Positions 15,996 through 26,327 of a stretch of 64,000 nucleotides of DNA are shown here, in pieces. The position numbers and the translations under genes are program-made. The stretch spans positions 1-64,000 of the forward strand of contig NZ_UAWH01000014.1 in NCBI RefSeq assembly GCF_900447045.1, read 5' to 3'. Source of the stretch: Clostridium paraputrificum (GTDB lineage: Bacteria; Bacillota; Clostridia; Clostridiales; Clostridiaceae). The notes under the pieces are model-generated. The model was given only the letters and a program-made list of their open reading frames with translations. It was not told where the DNA came from and searched no databases. How positions within the stretch are numbered: the stretch's first letter is position 1; the number at the start of each line of letters is the position of its first letter.

Positions 15996-17363
15996 ATGGC
16001 TAAAATAAAAACTATTTTTACATGTCAAGAGTGTGGTTATGAATCACCAAGGTGGCTTGGAAAATGTCCTTCTTGCAATCAATGGAATACTTTTGTTGAG
16101 GAATTAAAAGATAACAATACCATAATAAAAGAAAAAATAAGTAAAAGTATATTGCCAGAAAATATGCCAAAGAGTATAGGGGAAATAAAGTCTGGAGAAA
16201 AAGAAAGATTTAAAACAAATCTAAAAGAACTTGATAGAGTACTTGGAGGAGGATTAGTAAAAGGATCTTTAACTTTAATTTCAGGGGACCCTGGAATAGG
16301 AAAGTCCACGTTACTATTACAAACAGCTAATAATATAGCGTCTAAGTACGGAAAAGTTTTATATGTATCTGGTGAAGAATCAGAAGAGCAAATTAAAATT
16401 CGTGGGGATAGGTTAGGGGTAACTGCTAAAGATTTATTTATAGTTTCCGAAACTAATTTAGATACAATTGATGCATACATAGAAAATATACAACCAGTGT
16501 TTGTTATAATAGATTCTATTCAAACTATTTATAAAGAGGGGGTAACATCTGCGCCAGGAAGTGTATCTCAGGTAAAGGAATGCTCAAATGAATTGATGAG
16601 AATAGGTAAAGGAAAAAATATACCTTTATTTATTGTTGCACATGTTACAAAACAAGGAGCTCTTGCAGGTCCAAGGGTATTAGAACATATGGTAGATACA
16701 GTTTTATACTTTGAAGGTGAAAGAACTGAAGAGTTTAGAATATTAAGAACCATAAAGAATCGTTTTGGAACAACTAGTGAAATTGGTGTTTTTGAAATGA
16801 GAGGGGAAGGTTTAGTTGAAATATACGATCCTTCAAAGATGTTTTTAGAGGATACAAACTTTAATCAAGAAGGTTCAGTTGTTATTGGTATAATGGAAGG
16901 AACCAGACCAATACTAGTAGAGATTCAAGCATTAGTTACTCAAACTAACGCTCCAATGCCAAGGAGAACTGGTGTTGGAATAGATAATCAAAGATTGAGT
17001 TTGATTCTTGCAGTTTTAGAAAAGAAGTTAAGAATACCTTTTTATAATCAAGATGTATATGTAAATGTTGTTGGTGGTTTAAACATAGATGGAACTACAG
17101 CTGATTTAGGTTTAGCATTAGCCTTATTATCTAGTGTAAAGAATAAAGGTATATCTTTACCTAAGGTAGCTATAATTGGAGAAGTTGGATTAACAGGAGA
17201 AATAAGACCTATAAACTCAATTGATAGATTAGTAAATGAAGCAGAAAAAATGGGGTTTGAATATGCTATAATACCTTTTAGAAATAAAGATAGAATTAGC
17301 AATGAATCAATTAAGGTTATAGGTGTAAGTAATTTAAGAGAAGCTATTGGAAAAGTTTTTTAA
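15996..17363 (+). CDS. radA: DNA repair protein RadA
   Basis: 455-aa RecA-like helicase that drives branch migration during recombination. N-terminal zinc finger CQECGYESPRWLGKCPSC (10-27), RecA-type ATPase with Walker A GDPGIGKST (about 97-105), the RadA-specific KNRFG motif (about 252-256) and a Lon-like C-terminal domain. Neighbour disA is 15 nt downstream; in B. subtilis RadA binds DisA and lowers its c-di-AMP synthesis, so the pairing is functionally meaningful. RBS AAGGAGGAG at 15981-15989. Confidence 0.98.
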   Translation: MAKIKTIFTCQECGYESPRWLGKCPSCNQWNTFVEELKDNNTIIKEKISKSILPENMPKSIGEIKSGEKERFKTNLKELDRVLGGGLVKGSLTLISGDPGIGKSTLLLQTANNIASKYGKVLYVSGEESEEQIKIRGDRLGVTAKDLFIVSETNLDTIDAYIENIQPVFVIIDSIQTIYKEGVTSAPGSVSQVKECSNELMRIGKGKNIPLFIVAHVTKQGALAGPRVLEHMVDTVLYFEGERTEEFRILRTIKNRFGTTSEIGVFEMRGEGLVEIYDPSKMFLEDTNFNQEGSVVIGIMEGTRPILVEIQALVTQTNAPMPRRTGVGIDNQRLSLILAVLEKKLRIPFYNQDVYVNVVGGLNIDGTTADLGLALALLSSVKNKGISLPKVAIIGEVGLTGEIRPINSIDRLVNEAEKMGFEYAIIPFRNKDRISNESIKVIGVSNLREAIGKVF

Positions 17364-17378
17364 AAAGTGGGTGAGTGT

Positions 17379-18443
17379 ATGAGGTTAGAGAAAGATTTAG
17401 AAATAAAAAAGATATTAGAGTTAATGTGCCCAGGAACTGCATTAAGGGAAGGGTTAGAAAACATATTAAGGGCTAAGACTGGTGGATTAGTAGTATTAGG
17501 TGATAGTGAAGATATAATGAGCATAGTAGATGGCGGATTTTATATTAATTCTGAATACACTCCAGCTTATGTATATGAATTAGCTAAAATGGATGGGGCT
17601 ATAGTAATTAGTGGAGATTTAAAGAAGATAGTTTGTGCAAATGCTCAACTAGTACCTTCATCAACAATTCCTACCTACGAAACAGGTACTAGACATAGAA
17701 CAGCAGATAGAGTAGCAAAGCAAACTGGAAGGGTAGTTATTGCTATTTCTCAACGTAGAAATATAATTACAGTATACAAAGGTGATATTAAGTATGTATT
17801 AAGAGAAAGTAGTATTATATTAGCAAGGGCTAACCAGGCTGTTCAAACTCTTGAAAAATATGTTGCTGTTTTAGATAGAGTAATTAATAATTTAAATTTA
17901 TTAGAGTTTCAAGATTTAACAACTTTATTTGATGTGGTTACAGCTATTCAAAGAACTGAAATGGTTATGAGAATAGTAGAAGAAATAGATATATATATAT
18001 TGGAGTTAGGGAACGAAGGTAGACTTATATCTATGCAATTAAATGAGTTAGTAAGACATATAGAGAGAGATGGAATTCTATTAATAAGAGATTACTTTAA
18101 GAAAGATGATACTGTTGATAATATATATAAAGATATACAAAAGTTATCTCAAGAGGAATTGCTAGACTTAGAAGTAATATCTAGAGTATTAGGATATTCA
18201 GGAGAATCTTTAGTTGATACATTAGTTTCTCCAAAAGGATATAGAATATTAAGTAAGGTGCCTAGAATTCCTTCAAATGTTATAGAAAACTTAATTAAGC
18301 ATTTTGATAGATTTAATCAAATAATAGATGCTGATATAGAAGAATTAGATCAAGTAGAAGGAATTGGAGAAGCAAGAGCAAGAGCGATAAGAAATGGATT
18401 AAAGAGGATAAACGAACAGGTTTATTTAAATAAAGAATTATAA
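17379..18443 (+). CDS. disA: DisA, DNA-integrity scanning diadenylate cyclase
   Basis: 354-aa octameric protein that scans DNA and makes c-di-AMP from two ATP, pausing at recombination structures. The DAC domain (about 1-140) has the catalytic DGA (in MDGAIVIS, near 70) and RHR (in GTRHRTADR, near 105). A helical linker and a C-terminal helix-hairpin-helix DNA-binding domain ([19 protein letters not shown], about 320-338) follow. I start it at ATG 17379, which fits the GTGGGTGAG site; the GTG at 17367 is too close to it. In operon with radA, followed by a terminator. Confidence 0.97.
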   Translation: MRLEKDLEIKKILELMCPGTALREGLENILRAKTGGLVVLGDSEDIMSIVDGGFYINSEYTPAYVYELAKMDGAIVISGDLKKIVCANAQLVPSSTIPTYETGTRHRTADRVAKQTGRVVIAISQRRNIITVYKGDIKYVLRESSIILARANQAVQTLEKYVAVLDRVINNLNLLEFQDLTTLFDVVTAIQRTEMVMRIVEEIDIYILELGNEGRLISMQLNELVRHIERDGILLIRDYFKKDDTVDNIYKDIQKLSQEELLDLEVISRVLGYSGESLVDTLVSPKGYRILSKVPRIPSNVIENLIKHFDRFNQIIDADIEELDQVEGIGEARARAIRNGLKRINEQVYLNKEL

Positions 18444-18446
18444 ATT

Positions 18447-18483
18447 AAAACTGTGTCTATAATATATAAGACACAGTTTTTTA
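18447..18483. terminator. Terminator of radA-disA
   Basis: AAAACTGTGTCT / AGACACAGTTTTTT stem with A/T loop. A-rich on the left, so it can also end the convergent minus-strand gene whose stop lies at 18499. Confidence 0.9.
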
Positions 18484-18498
18484 TTCTACAGAAAGATT

Positions 18499-18891
18499 TT
18501 ATCTAAATGTAAACTTACCTAGTGTGTTAATTCTATCATGTTCCTTTAATAGGACATCATAAAGATTAATGCCAAGGTCATTGCATAAAGATGTTAGATA
18601 AAAAAGATTATTTCCCATTTCTCTCTCAATAATTTCACGACAGTTGTCACATAAATCACCTTTAATATGTGTATCAAGTAATTCGCTTATATCTTCTATC
18701 GAATCATCAGGAAGATGTTGCTTCTTTGCATTAATAGTAAGACATCCACAATTTGTAACAGATTTTGCAATAGCTCTGTTTACCCTAGAACATGACTCAG
18801 AGTATTTAGTAATTAAATCTAAAATACTTTTGTGTCTTAATAAAGAATCGTTAACAGAGTTTTGAAAATCATCAAATATTATATCCTTCAT
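18499..18891 (-). CDS. Conserved clostridial MazG-like small protein
   Basis: 130 aa, no confident function. I use the ATG complementary to 18889-18891 (MKDIIFDD...), 7 nt behind AAGGAGTGAG; an upstream GTG lies within that site. The C-terminal half (EREMGNNLFYLTSLCNDLGI followed by a DVLLKEHDRI helix) resembles the last helices of MazG-type all-alpha NTP pyrophosphohydrolases, but the acidic EExxE/ExxD metal set is not clear. Cys residues in SVTNCGC and LCDNCRE could bind a metal. Convergent with disA; promoter TTGACA-18-TATAAT on the minus strand upstream. Confidence 0.7.
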   Translation of the reverse strand: MKDIIFDDFQNSVNDSLLRHKSILDLITKYSESCSRVNRAIAKSVTNCGCLTINAKKQHLPDDSIEDISELLDTHIKGDLCDNCREIIEREMGNNLFYLTSLCNDLGINLYDVLLKEHDRINTLGKFTFR

Positions 18892-18934
18892 GTATCTCAC
18901 TCCTTTGTGTTTTTAAAGGTGTTACTTTAAAATA

Positions 18935-18964
18935 ATTATAGTTATAAAAAGTTAAAAATGTCAA
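18935..18964 (-). promoter_or_regulatory. Promoter of the MazG-like gene
   Basis: On the minus strand: TTGACA (18964-18959), 18-nt spacer, TATAAT (18940-18935), 44 nt before the start codon. Confidence 0.7.
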
Positions 18965-19171
18965 TAATAGGTTGTTGGTTACCCTTAGCCTATGTACCTA
19001 TAATAATAGAATAATTACTTAATTAATAGGGGGTACAAAAATTAAAAATATCTGAATTTAAAACATATTTTAACTAGAGTATAGTTTGGTATGATATAAT
19101 GTAAATAAATCCTAATATAGTGGGGATTTAAATAAAATAAATTGTCAATAATTATATAAGGAGGTGGTAAA

Positions 19172-20266
19172 ATGCTTAAAAAATTAATTAGAGGGTTGTT
19201 TTCTATAGCAGGACTAATTATTGGTTATGTTGTTGGAGATGCCGTTATTAAAATTGATAAAATTCAAAGTTTAGGTATTCTTTCAAAAACTTATGGTTCG
19301 GTCTTATTTATAGTTCTTATTTGTTTATTATTTGGTCTTATTTTTTATCTTATTTCACCTGCGATATATACAGCAATATCTAATTTAATTGATTATATTG
19401 AAAAAAATATTCAAAAGTTAACAATTAGCGAAATTGCTTATGGTGCAATAGGTGCTTTAATTACCTTGATTATTACTGCATTATTGACTAGGCCTGTAAT
19501 GGATTTTCATCCAATAATGGGTCCGTTATTAGTAGTTTTAATAAATGTAATTGCAGCAATAATTGGCATGGATATTATGATAAAGAAAAAGGATGATATA
19601 ACAAATATATTAGTTGGACTTAAAAAGAATAGTAGCGTTAAAGAAAAGAAAACAAAAACTACTATAAAAACTATACCTAAAGTTCTAGATACATCTGTAA
19701 TTATAGATGGAAGAATTTTTGATATATGTCAAACAGGTTTTGTAGAAGGACCTTTAGTGATACCTAATTTCGTATTAGATGAACTAAGGCACATATCAGA
19801 TTCATCAGATGGATTAAAAAGAAATAGAGGCAGAAGAGGACTAGATATATTAAATAAGATTCAAAAGGAGCTACCTATAGAAACTCAAATTTGGGAAGGT
19901 GATTTTCCAAAGATTGAAGAGGTAGATAGTAAACTATTAAAACTTGCACAAACTTTAAGTGGAAAAGTAGTTACAAATGATTTTAATTTAAATAAAGTAG
20001 CAGAGGTTCAAGGTGTACCAGTATTAAATATCAATGAACTATCGAATGCTGTAAAACCTGTAGTAATTCCTGGTGAAGAGATGACTGTAGATGTTGTTAA
20101 AGATGGTAAGGAATCAAGTCAAGGTGTAGCTTATTTAGATGATGGAACAATGATAGTAGTTGAAGGTGGTAAAAAGCATATAGGATCAACAATAGATGTT
20201 ATTGTTACGTCTGTCCTTCAAACAGCTGCTGGAAGAATGATTTTTGCGAAACCAAAAGATAGCTAA
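19172..20266 (+). CDS. PIN/TRAM-domain membrane protein (YacL-like)
   Basis: 364 aa. Four membrane segments in the first 135 residues (about 10-30, 45-70, 88-108, 112-135), then a basic linker, a PIN nuclease-like domain (about 170-290) starting with [13 protein letters not shown], which carries the first acidic active-site residues, plus [11 protein letters not shown] with the later Asp, and a C-terminal TRAM RNA-binding domain (about 300-364, ending [10 protein letters not shown]). This matches B. subtilis YacL, a membrane-anchored putative ribonuclease. ispD follows after 12 nt. An extended -10 (TGATATAAT, 19092-19100) lies 72 nt upstream. Confidence 0.9.
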   Translation: MLKKLIRGLFSIAGLIIGYVVGDAVIKIDKIQSLGILSKTYGSVLFIVLICLLFGLIFYLISPAIYTAISNLIDYIEKNIQKLTISEIAYGAIGALITLIITALLTRPVMDFHPIMGPLLVVLINVIAAIIGMDIMIKKKDDITNILVGLKKNSSVKEKKTKTTIKTIPKVLDTSVIIDGRIFDICQTGFVEGPLVIPNFVLDELRHISDSSDGLKRNRGRRGLDILNKIQKELPIETQIWEGDFPKIEEVDSKLLKLAQTLSGKVVTNDFNLNKVAEVQGVPVLNINELSNAVKPVVIPGEEMTVDVVKDGKESSQGVAYLDDGTMIVVEGGKKHIGSTIDVIVTSVLQTAAGRMIFAKPKDS

Positions 20267-20278
20267 GAGAGGATTAAT

Positions 20279-20959
20279 ATGATATCTGCGATTATTTTAG
20301 CAGGTGGTAGAGGCAAAAGAATGGGTGCAGATGTGAGTAAGCAATTTATCCATATCAATGATAAGCCCTTAATCTACTACACATTAAAAAGATTTATTAA
20401 TTGTACTTTAATAGATAAAGTTGTATTAGTGTTGCCTAAAAATGAAATTGAGTATTGTAAAAATGAAATACTCAATAAGTATTTGTTAAAGGTAGATTAT
20501 ATTGTAGAGGGTGGAGCAGAAAGGCAGGATTCTGTCTATAATGGATTAAAGGTGTTAAATAATACAGATATAGTTTTAATTCATGATGGTGCAAGACCTT
20601 TTGTAAGTGAAAGAATGATAAAAGATGGTATTGATAATGCCAGAAAGTATGGAGCTACGGCCCCTGGAGTTATGCCTAAAGATACAATTAAAGTTAAGGA
20701 TGATGAATCTTTTTCAGTAGATACTCCTGATAGAAGTACTCTTGTATCAGTGCAAACTCCTCAAGTTTTTAAGTATGATTTAATTATGAGTTGTCATGAG
20801 AGTGTTAAATCTGAAGGAAAGATAGTAACTGATGATACTATGGTGGTAGAATTATACGGAAATAAGGTGTATTTATATAATGGTGAATATACTAATATTA
20901 AAGTTACAACACCAGAAGATTTAATTATAGCTCAGTATTTGGCTAAAGACTTTCACTAG
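20279..20959 (+). CDS. ispD: 2-C-methyl-D-erythritol 4-phosphate cytidylyltransferase
   Basis: 226-aa enzyme of the non-mevalonate isoprenoid pathway; joins CTP and methylerythritol-4-P. N-terminal nucleotide-binding loop LAGGRGKRMGADVSKQF (7-23), the HDGARPFVS segment (about 102-110) and DTIKVKDD. Length is normal. Placed after the YacL-like gene as in other clostridia, but the usual neighbour ispF is not here. RBS GAGAGG just upstream. Confidence 0.97.
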   Translation: MISAIILAGGRGKRMGADVSKQFIHINDKPLIYYTLKRFINCTLIDKVVLVLPKNEIEYCKNEILNKYLLKVDYIVEGGAERQDSVYNGLKVLNNTDIVLIHDGARPFVSERMIKDGIDNARKYGATAPGVMPKDTIKVKDDESFSVDTPDRSTLVSVQTPQVFKYDLIMSCHESVKSEGKIVTDDTMVVELYGNKVYLYNGEYTNIKVTTPEDLIIAQYLAKDFH

Positions 20960-20961
20960 AG

Positions 20962-20990
20962 TTGACACCTTTTTACCTACAAGTTATAAT
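20962..20990 (+). promoter_or_regulatory. Consensus promoter of the proS T-box transcript
   Basis: TTGACA (20962-20967), exactly 17 bp, TATAAT (20985-20990): a perfect sigma-A promoter beginning 2 nt after the ispD stop codon. Confidence 0.95.
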
Positions 20991-20996
20991 AAGTAT

Positions 20997-21224
20997 TACT
21001 AAAAAATTATAAAAGTTTATGTAAAAAGCAATGATGAAGAATAGTAAAAATCGCACTTTCAGAGAGAAAATCCATGGCTGTAAGATTTTCAATAGATTTT
21101 GAACCAGCTTCGGAGCAATAGGCAAAAACTATCGGTTTAATACCGTTATCATTATTAGAGAATCAATTTAGGTGGTACCGCGATTAATAATTCGCCCTAA
21201 TATATTTAGGGCGGATTTTTTTAT
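20997..21224 (+). ncRNA. T-box leader controlling proS (proline-responsive)
   Basis: A 5' leader of about 230 nt. The T-box core GGTGGTACCGCG (21171-21182) pairs with the uncharged tRNA 3' end, and a Rho-independent terminator (TTCGCCCTAA / TTAGGGCGGA plus T-run, 21191-21222) competes with the antiterminator. Stem I has the AGAGAG element (about 21061-21066) and the hairpin GAAAATC/GATTTTC. The specifier is most likely CCA (Pro) at 21104-21106, in GAACCAGCTTCGGAG, consistent with the proS gene 57 nt downstream. Uncharged tRNA-Pro should switch transcription on. This leader fills the gap between ispD and proS. Confidence 0.93.
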
Positions 21225-21281
21225 TTTAAATGTAGATTAATTTGTTAAAACATATAGAATGATACGAGGAGGAAGTTTATT

Positions 21282-22997
21282 ATGAAAATGTCAAATATGT
21301 TAATGTTAACATTAAGAGAAGTTCCAGCGGAAGCTGAAATAGAAAGCCATAAGTTAATGCTTAGATCAGGAATGATGAGAAAGATGGCTTCTGGGGTATA
21401 TAACTATATGCCACTAGGACTTAAGGTTTTAAAAAACATAGAAGATATAATCAGAGAAGAAATGAATGCTGCAGGGGCTCAAGAATTCTTAGCATCTGCG
21501 TTACTACCAGCTGAATTATGGCAAGAATCAGGTAGATGGGATGTTTATGGAGCAGAAATGTTCAGATTAAAAGATAGAAACAATAGAGATTTTTGTCTTG
21601 GGCCAACTCATGAAGAAGTATTCACTGATATAGCTAGAAATGAAATTAAGTCATATAAGCAATTACCAGTAAATTTATATCAAATTCAAACTAAGTATAG
21701 AGATGAAAGAAGACCTAGATTTGGGGTTATGAGAAGTAGAGAATTTGTTATGAAGGATGCCTATAGCTTTGATAAAGATCAAGCAGGATTAGATCTTTCA
21801 TATAATAAAATGCATGATGCATATGTTAAAATATTTAATAGATGTGGAATTGATGCTAAATGTGTAGCTGCCGATTCTGGTGCAATTGGTGGTGCAAATT
21901 CGGCTGAATTTATGGTTAAATCAGAGGTTGGTGAAGATGATGTAGTGTTCTGTACAGTTTGTGATTATGCTGCTAATATAGAAAAAGCAGAAGCTACTCC
22001 TGATATAGCAAAAGCAGAAGAATTATTAGAAGTTGAAAAGGTTGCTACTCCTGACAGTAGAGGAATAGATGAAGTATCTTCATACTTAAATGTATCCCCA
22101 AAGAAAACAGTAAAACTTTTAATGTACAATATAGATGGAAAGATAGTTGGGGTAGTTGTTAGAGGAGATAGAGAAGTTAATGAAGTAAAAGTATCAAATG
22201 CTGCAAATGCTGCCACTGATATAATGATGGCATCTCATGAAGAATATAAAAATGCTACAGGATGTGAAGTGGGATTTGGTGGACCAGTAGGTTTAAAAGT
22301 AGATTTATTATTAGTTGATGAAGAAGTTAAGAATATGTATAACATGATTGTTGGAGCTAACGAAACTGGATATCACTTAAAAAATGTTAATTATGGAAGA
22401 GATTTTGAAGGGACTGTAGGAGACTTCAGAAATGTAGAAGATGGTGGGAAATGTCCATTATGTGGTGGAAAAGTTTCTATAGCTAGAGGTACAGAAGTAG
22501 GGCATATATTTAAGCTAGGAACTAAGTACTCAGAAGCTATGAATGCTACTTTTATAGATGAAAATGGAAAGAATACTCCATTTGTAATGGGATGTTATGG
22601 TATTGGAGTTACAAGAACCATGGCTTCAATAATAGAACAACATCATGATGAAAATGGTATAGTATGGCCATTATCTGTTGCACCATATCATGTGTCAGTA
22701 ATTCCTGTAAATATAAAAGATGAAGAACAAATGAAGGTTGCAGAAAAATTATACAATTCATTAAAAGACCTAGGTGTGGAAGTTTTAATGGATGATAGAA
22801 ATGAAAGAGCTGGTGTTAAGTTCAAGGATTCTGAAATAATCGGAATACCTATGAGAGTTACTGTTGGTAAGAAGATTAGTGAAGGGGCAGTTGAATTTAA
22901 GTTAAGAGCTGGCGGCGATAATGAGGTTATTAAGATAGAAGATGTTTGTAATAGAGTAAAAGCGTTATTTGAAGAAAACAACCTTAAATTAAAGTGA
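21282..22997 (+). CDS. proS: Prolyl-tRNA synthetase (bacterial type, with editing domain)
   Basis: 571-aa class II synthetase charging tRNA-Pro. Class II motif 1 around residues 60-85, motif 2 ([20 protein letters not shown], about 139-158) and motif 3 [10 protein letters not shown] (about 440-449). The YbaK-like editing insertion occupies about 225-390 and removes misacylated alanine. C-terminal anticodon-binding domain from about 470. Standard length. Under T-box control and followed by cysS after 16 nt. RBS GAGGAGG upstream. Confidence 0.98.
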   Translation: MKMSNMLMLTLREVPAEAEIESHKLMLRSGMMRKMASGVYNYMPLGLKVLKNIEDIIREEMNAAGAQEFLASALLPAELWQESGRWDVYGAEMFRLKDRNNRDFCLGPTHEEVFTDIARNEIKSYKQLPVNLYQIQTKYRDERRPRFGVMRSREFVMKDAYSFDKDQAGLDLSYNKMHDAYVKIFNRCGIDAKCVAADSGAIGGANSAEFMVKSEVGEDDVVFCTVCDYAANIEKAEATPDIAKAEELLEVEKVATPDSRGIDEVSSYLNVSPKKTVKLLMYNIDGKIVGVVVRGDREVNEVKVSNAANAATDIMMASHEEYKNATGCEVGFGGPVGLKVDLLLVDEEVKNMYNMIVGANETGYHLKNVNYGRDFEGTVGDFRNVEDGGKCPLCGGKVSIARGTEVGHIFKLGTKYSEAMNATFIDENGKNTPFVMGCYGIGVTRTMASIIEQHHDENGIVWPLSVAPYHVSVIPVNIKDEEQMKVAEKLYNSLKDLGVEVLMDDRNERAGVKFKDSEIIGIPMRVTVGKKISEGAVEFKLRAGGDNEVIKIEDVCNRVKALFEENNLKLK

Positions 22998-23013
22998 TTT
23001 AGGAGGATAAAAG

Positions 23014-24426
23014 ATGAAGCTATATAATACTCTGACAAGAAAAAAAGAAGAATTTGTACCTATTACTCCAGGGGAAGTAAAGATGTATGTCTGTGGTCCT
23101 ACAGTATATAATTTCTTTCATATAGGAAATGGTAGAACTTTTATTGTATTTGATACAATTAGAAGATACCTAGAGTATAGAGGATACAAGGTGAAGTTTG
23201 TACAAAATTTTACTGATATAGATGATAAAATGATAAATAAAGCTAATGAAGAGGGAACAACAGTAAAAAACATTGGAGATAAGTATATATCAGAATATTA
23301 TACAGATGCTGATGCACTTAATATTGAAAGAGCAACTGTAAACCCAAGAGCTACAGAGTTTATAGATGATATTATTGACTTTGTATCTAAGTTAATAGAA
23401 AAGGGATATGCTTATGAAGTAGATGGAGATGTGTACTTTAGAACTAAGAAGTTTGAAGCGTATGGTAAACTTTCAGGACAAAGTTTAGAAGACCTTCAAA
23501 TGGGAGCTAGTAATAGAACTTCATCTGCAGCAGATGAAAGAAAAAAAGATCCTATGGATTTTGCTATTTGGAAAGCTCAAAAGCCAGGAGAACCTGCTTG
23601 GGATTGTCCGTGGGGTAAAGGAAGACCAGGATGGCATATTGAATGCTCATGTATGGCTAAAAAGCTACTAGGAGAAACAATTGATATTCATGCTGGAGGA
23701 ATGGATTTAGCGTTTCCTCATCATGAAAATGAAGTGGCTCAAAGTGAAGCATTAACTGGTAAGACGTTTGCTAATTATTGGTTACATTCTGCTTATGTAA
23801 ATGTAAATAATCAAAAAATGTCTAAGTCTCTAAATAATTTCTTCACAGCTAGAGATATATTAAAAGAATATGATGCAGATGTAATTAGATTCTTTATGAT
23901 GTCAGCACACTATAGAATACAAATTAACTTTAGTAAAGAGTTATTGGATTCAGCTAAAGCATCTATGGATAGATTATATAATGCAGTATCTAATTTAGAA
24001 AACTTAATAGGTGAAGTTTCTAAAGAAGAAATGAATGAAGAAGAGAAGAGTTATTTGGATTCTCTAGATAAGTATAGAGAAAGATATATTCAAAAGATGG
24101 ATGATGATTTTAATACTGCTGACGCATTAACTGTATTATTTGAATTATCTAAGGATATAAATACTAATATAACTATTAATTCTTCAAAGGAATTAGCTAC
24201 AAAGGCCTTAGAATTAATAAGAGAGTTAGGAGGTCCTTTAGGAATCCTACAAAAATCAACAAAAGGTGATCTTGAGAGTGAAATAGAAGAATTAATAGAG
24301 CAAAGACAAAATGCAAGAAAGAATAGAGATTTTGCATTAGCTGATAAAATTAGAGATGATTTGAAGGCTAGAGGAATTGTGCTTGAAGATACTCCACAAG
24401 GAGTTAGGTGGAAAAAGGTAAATTAA
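23014..24426 (+). CDS. cysS: Cysteinyl-tRNA synthetase
   Basis: 470-aa class I synthetase. HIGH-type motif HIGNGRT (about 37-43; Gly where Ala is usual), zinc ligands around CGP (27-29), HIECSCMA (about 207-214) and HENE, and KMSKS at about 269-273. The C-terminal helical domain includes a DALRE-type region. Lies 16 nt behind proS, so probably read from the proS T-box promoter; no separate cysteine T-box is seen. Confidence 0.98.
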   Translation: MKLYNTLTRKKEEFVPITPGEVKMYVCGPTVYNFFHIGNGRTFIVFDTIRRYLEYRGYKVKFVQNFTDIDDKMINKANEEGTTVKNIGDKYISEYYTDADALNIERATVNPRATEFIDDIIDFVSKLIEKGYAYEVDGDVYFRTKKFEAYGKLSGQSLEDLQMGASNRTSSAADERKKDPMDFAIWKAQKPGEPAWDCPWGKGRPGWHIECSCMAKKLLGETIDIHAGGMDLAFPHHENEVAQSEALTGKTFANYWLHSAYVNVNNQKMSKSLNNFFTARDILKEYDADVIRFFMMSAHYRIQINFSKELLDSAKASMDRLYNAVSNLENLIGEVSKEEMNEEEKSYLDSLDKYRERYIQKMDDDFNTADALTVLFELSKDINTNITINSSKELATKALELIRELGGPLGILQKSTKGDLESEIEELIEQRQNARKNRDFALADKIRDDLKARGIVLEDTPQGVRWKKVN

Positions 24427-24436
24427 GATATTTATT

Positions 24437-24462
24437 AAGGGTTGCAGGATTTGCAACCCTTA
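24437..24462 (+). other. Intercistronic hairpin between cysS and mrnC
   Basis: Perfect stem AAGGGTTGCA / TGCAACCCTT, followed only by ATTTAAAGG, so a weak terminator or an RNA-processing/stability hairpin. Confidence 0.6.
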
Positions 24463-24478
24463 TTTAAAGGAGAATAAA

Positions 24479-24901
24479 ATGTTAGAGGATTTAAGAGTAA
24501 GAGAATTTACTAAAGATGAAGCTAGAATGTTAAATCCACTTCAGCTTGCATTAGTTGGAGATGGTGTATATGAAGTGTTTATAAGAAACTATATATTATC
24601 TTCTAATTCTGAGTTATCGGCTCATAAAATGCATAAAGAGGCTATAGGATATGTAAAGGCTAAGAGTCAATCATTGGCTATGCATAAATTGGAAGATGAG
24701 CTTACAGAAGAGGAGTTATATATATATAAAAGAGGTAGGAACACTAAGTCGGCCACTGTACCTAAGAATTCAGATGTTAGAGATTATAGAATGGCAACTG
24801 GTTTTGAAAGCTTAGTTGGATATATATATTTAATAGGAAATAAGGAAAGATTAAGTTATATAATGAATAAAAGTATCGAAATAATAAATAACGAAGAGTA
24901 A
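24479..24901 (+). CDS. mrnC: Mini-ribonuclease III (MrnC)
   Basis: 140-aa RNase III catalytic domain without a dsRNA-binding domain; trims the ends of 23S rRNA precursor. Visible: LNPLQLALVGDGVYEVFIR (about 19-37) with the catalytic Asp, and FESLVGYIYLIG (about 108-119), the second acidic motif. Start ATG behind AAGGAG. Gene order cysS-mrnC-rlmB-rae1 is conserved in Firmicutes. Confidence 0.95.
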   Translation: MLEDLRVREFTKDEARMLNPLQLALVGDGVYEVFIRNYILSSNSELSAHKMHKEAIGYVKAKSQSLAMHKLEDELTEEELYIYKRGRNTKSATVPKNSDVRDYRMATGFESLVGYIYLIGNKERLSYIMNKSIEIINNEE

Positions 24902-24914
24902 AGGAGTAACTTAC

Positions 24915-25730
24915 ATGGCTAAAAGAGAAAAAAATACTGTAAATAAACATAAAGAAAAGTCGTCTAGAGGCGAAAATCATACTGTAGAGGAAAGAGAAGA
25001 TTTAATAGCTGGGAGAAATGCAGTTACAGAAGCTATTAAAAGTGACAGGACAATTGAAGCGTTATACATAGCTAAGGGACAGACTGAAGGGTCAATAAAT
25101 AGTATTATTTCTTTAGCAAAAGAAAAAAAGTTGGTTATAAAAGAAGTTGATAGAAAAAAGTTAGATTTATTATGTGGGGGTATAGTACATCAAGGTGTAG
25201 CTGTAAGGATTACTCCATATAAATACTATGAAGTATCTGACATATTAAATTTTGCAAAGAAAAAGGGAGAAGCACCGTTTATTGTAATATTAGATGAAAT
25301 AGAAGATCCTCACAATCTTGGCTCTATAATAAGAACGGCTGAGTTATGTGGAGTTCATGGAATTATAATTCCTAAAAGAAGAAATGTAGGTGTTACTTCT
25401 ACTGTATATAAGTCTTCAGTTGGTGCGATAGAACATATGAAGGTAGCAAAGGTAACTAATATAAATAAGGTTATAGATGAGTTGAAAGAAGAAGGTATAT
25501 GGGTGTATGGAGCCGATATAGATGGTGTGGAATATAGCTATGAAGTGAATTTTTCAGGACCATGCGCCATTATTGTTGGGAGTGAAGGTAAAGGGATATC
25601 TAAACTTACTCTTAAAAAGTGTGACAAGTTGGTTAAGATACCTATGGTAGGAAAAATTAACTCTTTAAATGCTTCTGTTGCAGGGGGTATAATGATGTAT
25701 GAAGTGTTAAAAGGAAGATTAATTAAATAA
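24915..25730 (+). CDS. rlmB: 23S rRNA 2'-O-methyltransferase (TrmH/RlmB family)
   Basis: 271-aa SPOUT enzyme. A basic low-complexity N-terminus (1-32) precedes the substrate-binding domain (about 33-105) and the knotted SAM-binding domain with the three TrmH motifs: LDEIEDPHNLGSIIRTAE (about 124-141), IIVGSEGKGIS (about 217-227) and KIPMVGKINSLNASVA (about 238-253). It probably methylates G2251 of 23S rRNA. The extended N-terminus is a clostridial variant. 13 nt behind mrnC. Confidence 0.94.
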   Translation: MAKREKNTVNKHKEKSSRGENHTVEEREDLIAGRNAVTEAIKSDRTIEALYIAKGQTEGSINSIISLAKEKKLVIKEVDRKKLDLLCGGIVHQGVAVRITPYKYYEVSDILNFAKKKGEAPFIVILDEIEDPHNLGSIIRTAELCGVHGIIIPKRRNVGVTSTVYKSSVGAIEHMKVAKVTNINKVIDELKEEGIWVYGADIDGVEYSYEVNFSGPCAIIVGSEGKGISKLTLKKCDKLVKIPMVGKINSLNASVAGGIMMYEVLKGRLIK

Positions 25731-25743
25731 ATGAGGGATACTT

Positions 25744-26256
25744 GTGAAGTTAGTATTTGTAGATGGGTATAATGTTCTTAATAGTTGGCCTAATTTAAAG
25801 ACTGATAAAGAGTATACTTTTGATGGTACAAGGGAAAAGTTGATTGACATAATGCATAATTATGGTTCCTATAGTGACTGCAAGGTTATATTAGTTTTTG
25901 ATGGGTATAAGGTCGCTGGCAATAGAGAGAAAAAAGAAGAAAAAAATAAAAATTTAACTATTGTTTTTACGAAGGATGGTCAGACAGCAGATAGTTACAT
26001 AGAAAAAGAAGTTCATAATGTAGGTAGAAAGTATGAAGTGTATGTAGTTACATCTGATTGGATGGAACAACAAACTATATTTCAAAGAGGTGCAGTTAGA
26101 ATGTCATCTCTTGAATTCTACAATGAAGTTATGAAAACCGAAAAGAATATACGAATGAAGTCTGAAAAAATTAAAAATCCTAATAAAAATCATTTGCAAG
26201 ATAATATTGATAATGAAGTGCTTAAGAAGTTAGAAGATATGCGAAGGAGCAAGTGA
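25744..26256 (+). CDS. rae1: Rae1/YacP, ribosome-associated NYN-domain endoribonuclease
   Basis: 170-aa NYN/PIN-like nuclease that cuts mRNA in the ribosomal A site in B. subtilis. N-terminal FVDGYNVLNSWP (4-15) has the catalytic Asp; VILVFDGYKVAG (about 47-58) and VVTSDWMEQQ (about 101-110) supply the other acidic residues. The C-terminal tail is basic. GTG start at 25744, 13 nt behind rlmB. Followed by the sigH promoter. Confidence 0.93.
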   Translation: MKLVFVDGYNVLNSWPNLKTDKEYTFDGTREKLIDIMHNYGSYSDCKVILVFDGYKVAGNREKKEEKNKNLTIVFTKDGQTADSYIEKEVHNVGRKYEVYVVTSDWMEQQTIFQRGAVRMSSLEFYNEVMKTEKNIRMKSEKIKNPNKNHLQDNIDNEVLKKLEDMRRSK

Positions 26257-26261
26257 AAAAT

Positions 26262-26291
26262 TTGACTTAATTTAATAGGGTAGAGTATAAT
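26262..26291 (+). promoter_or_regulatory. Promoter of sigH
   Basis: TTGACT (26262-26267), 18-bp spacer, TATAAT (26286-26291), 37 nt before the GTG start. Confidence 0.7.
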
Positions 26292-26327
26292 TTTAATTAT
26301 ATAATATCATAGTTCGGAGGGGGAGAA

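Noticed and set aside
18996..19036. GTACC...GGTAC halves as a second CsoR-like operator
   Set aside because: The halves are about 30 nt apart and imperfect, with only A/T-rich sequence between them.
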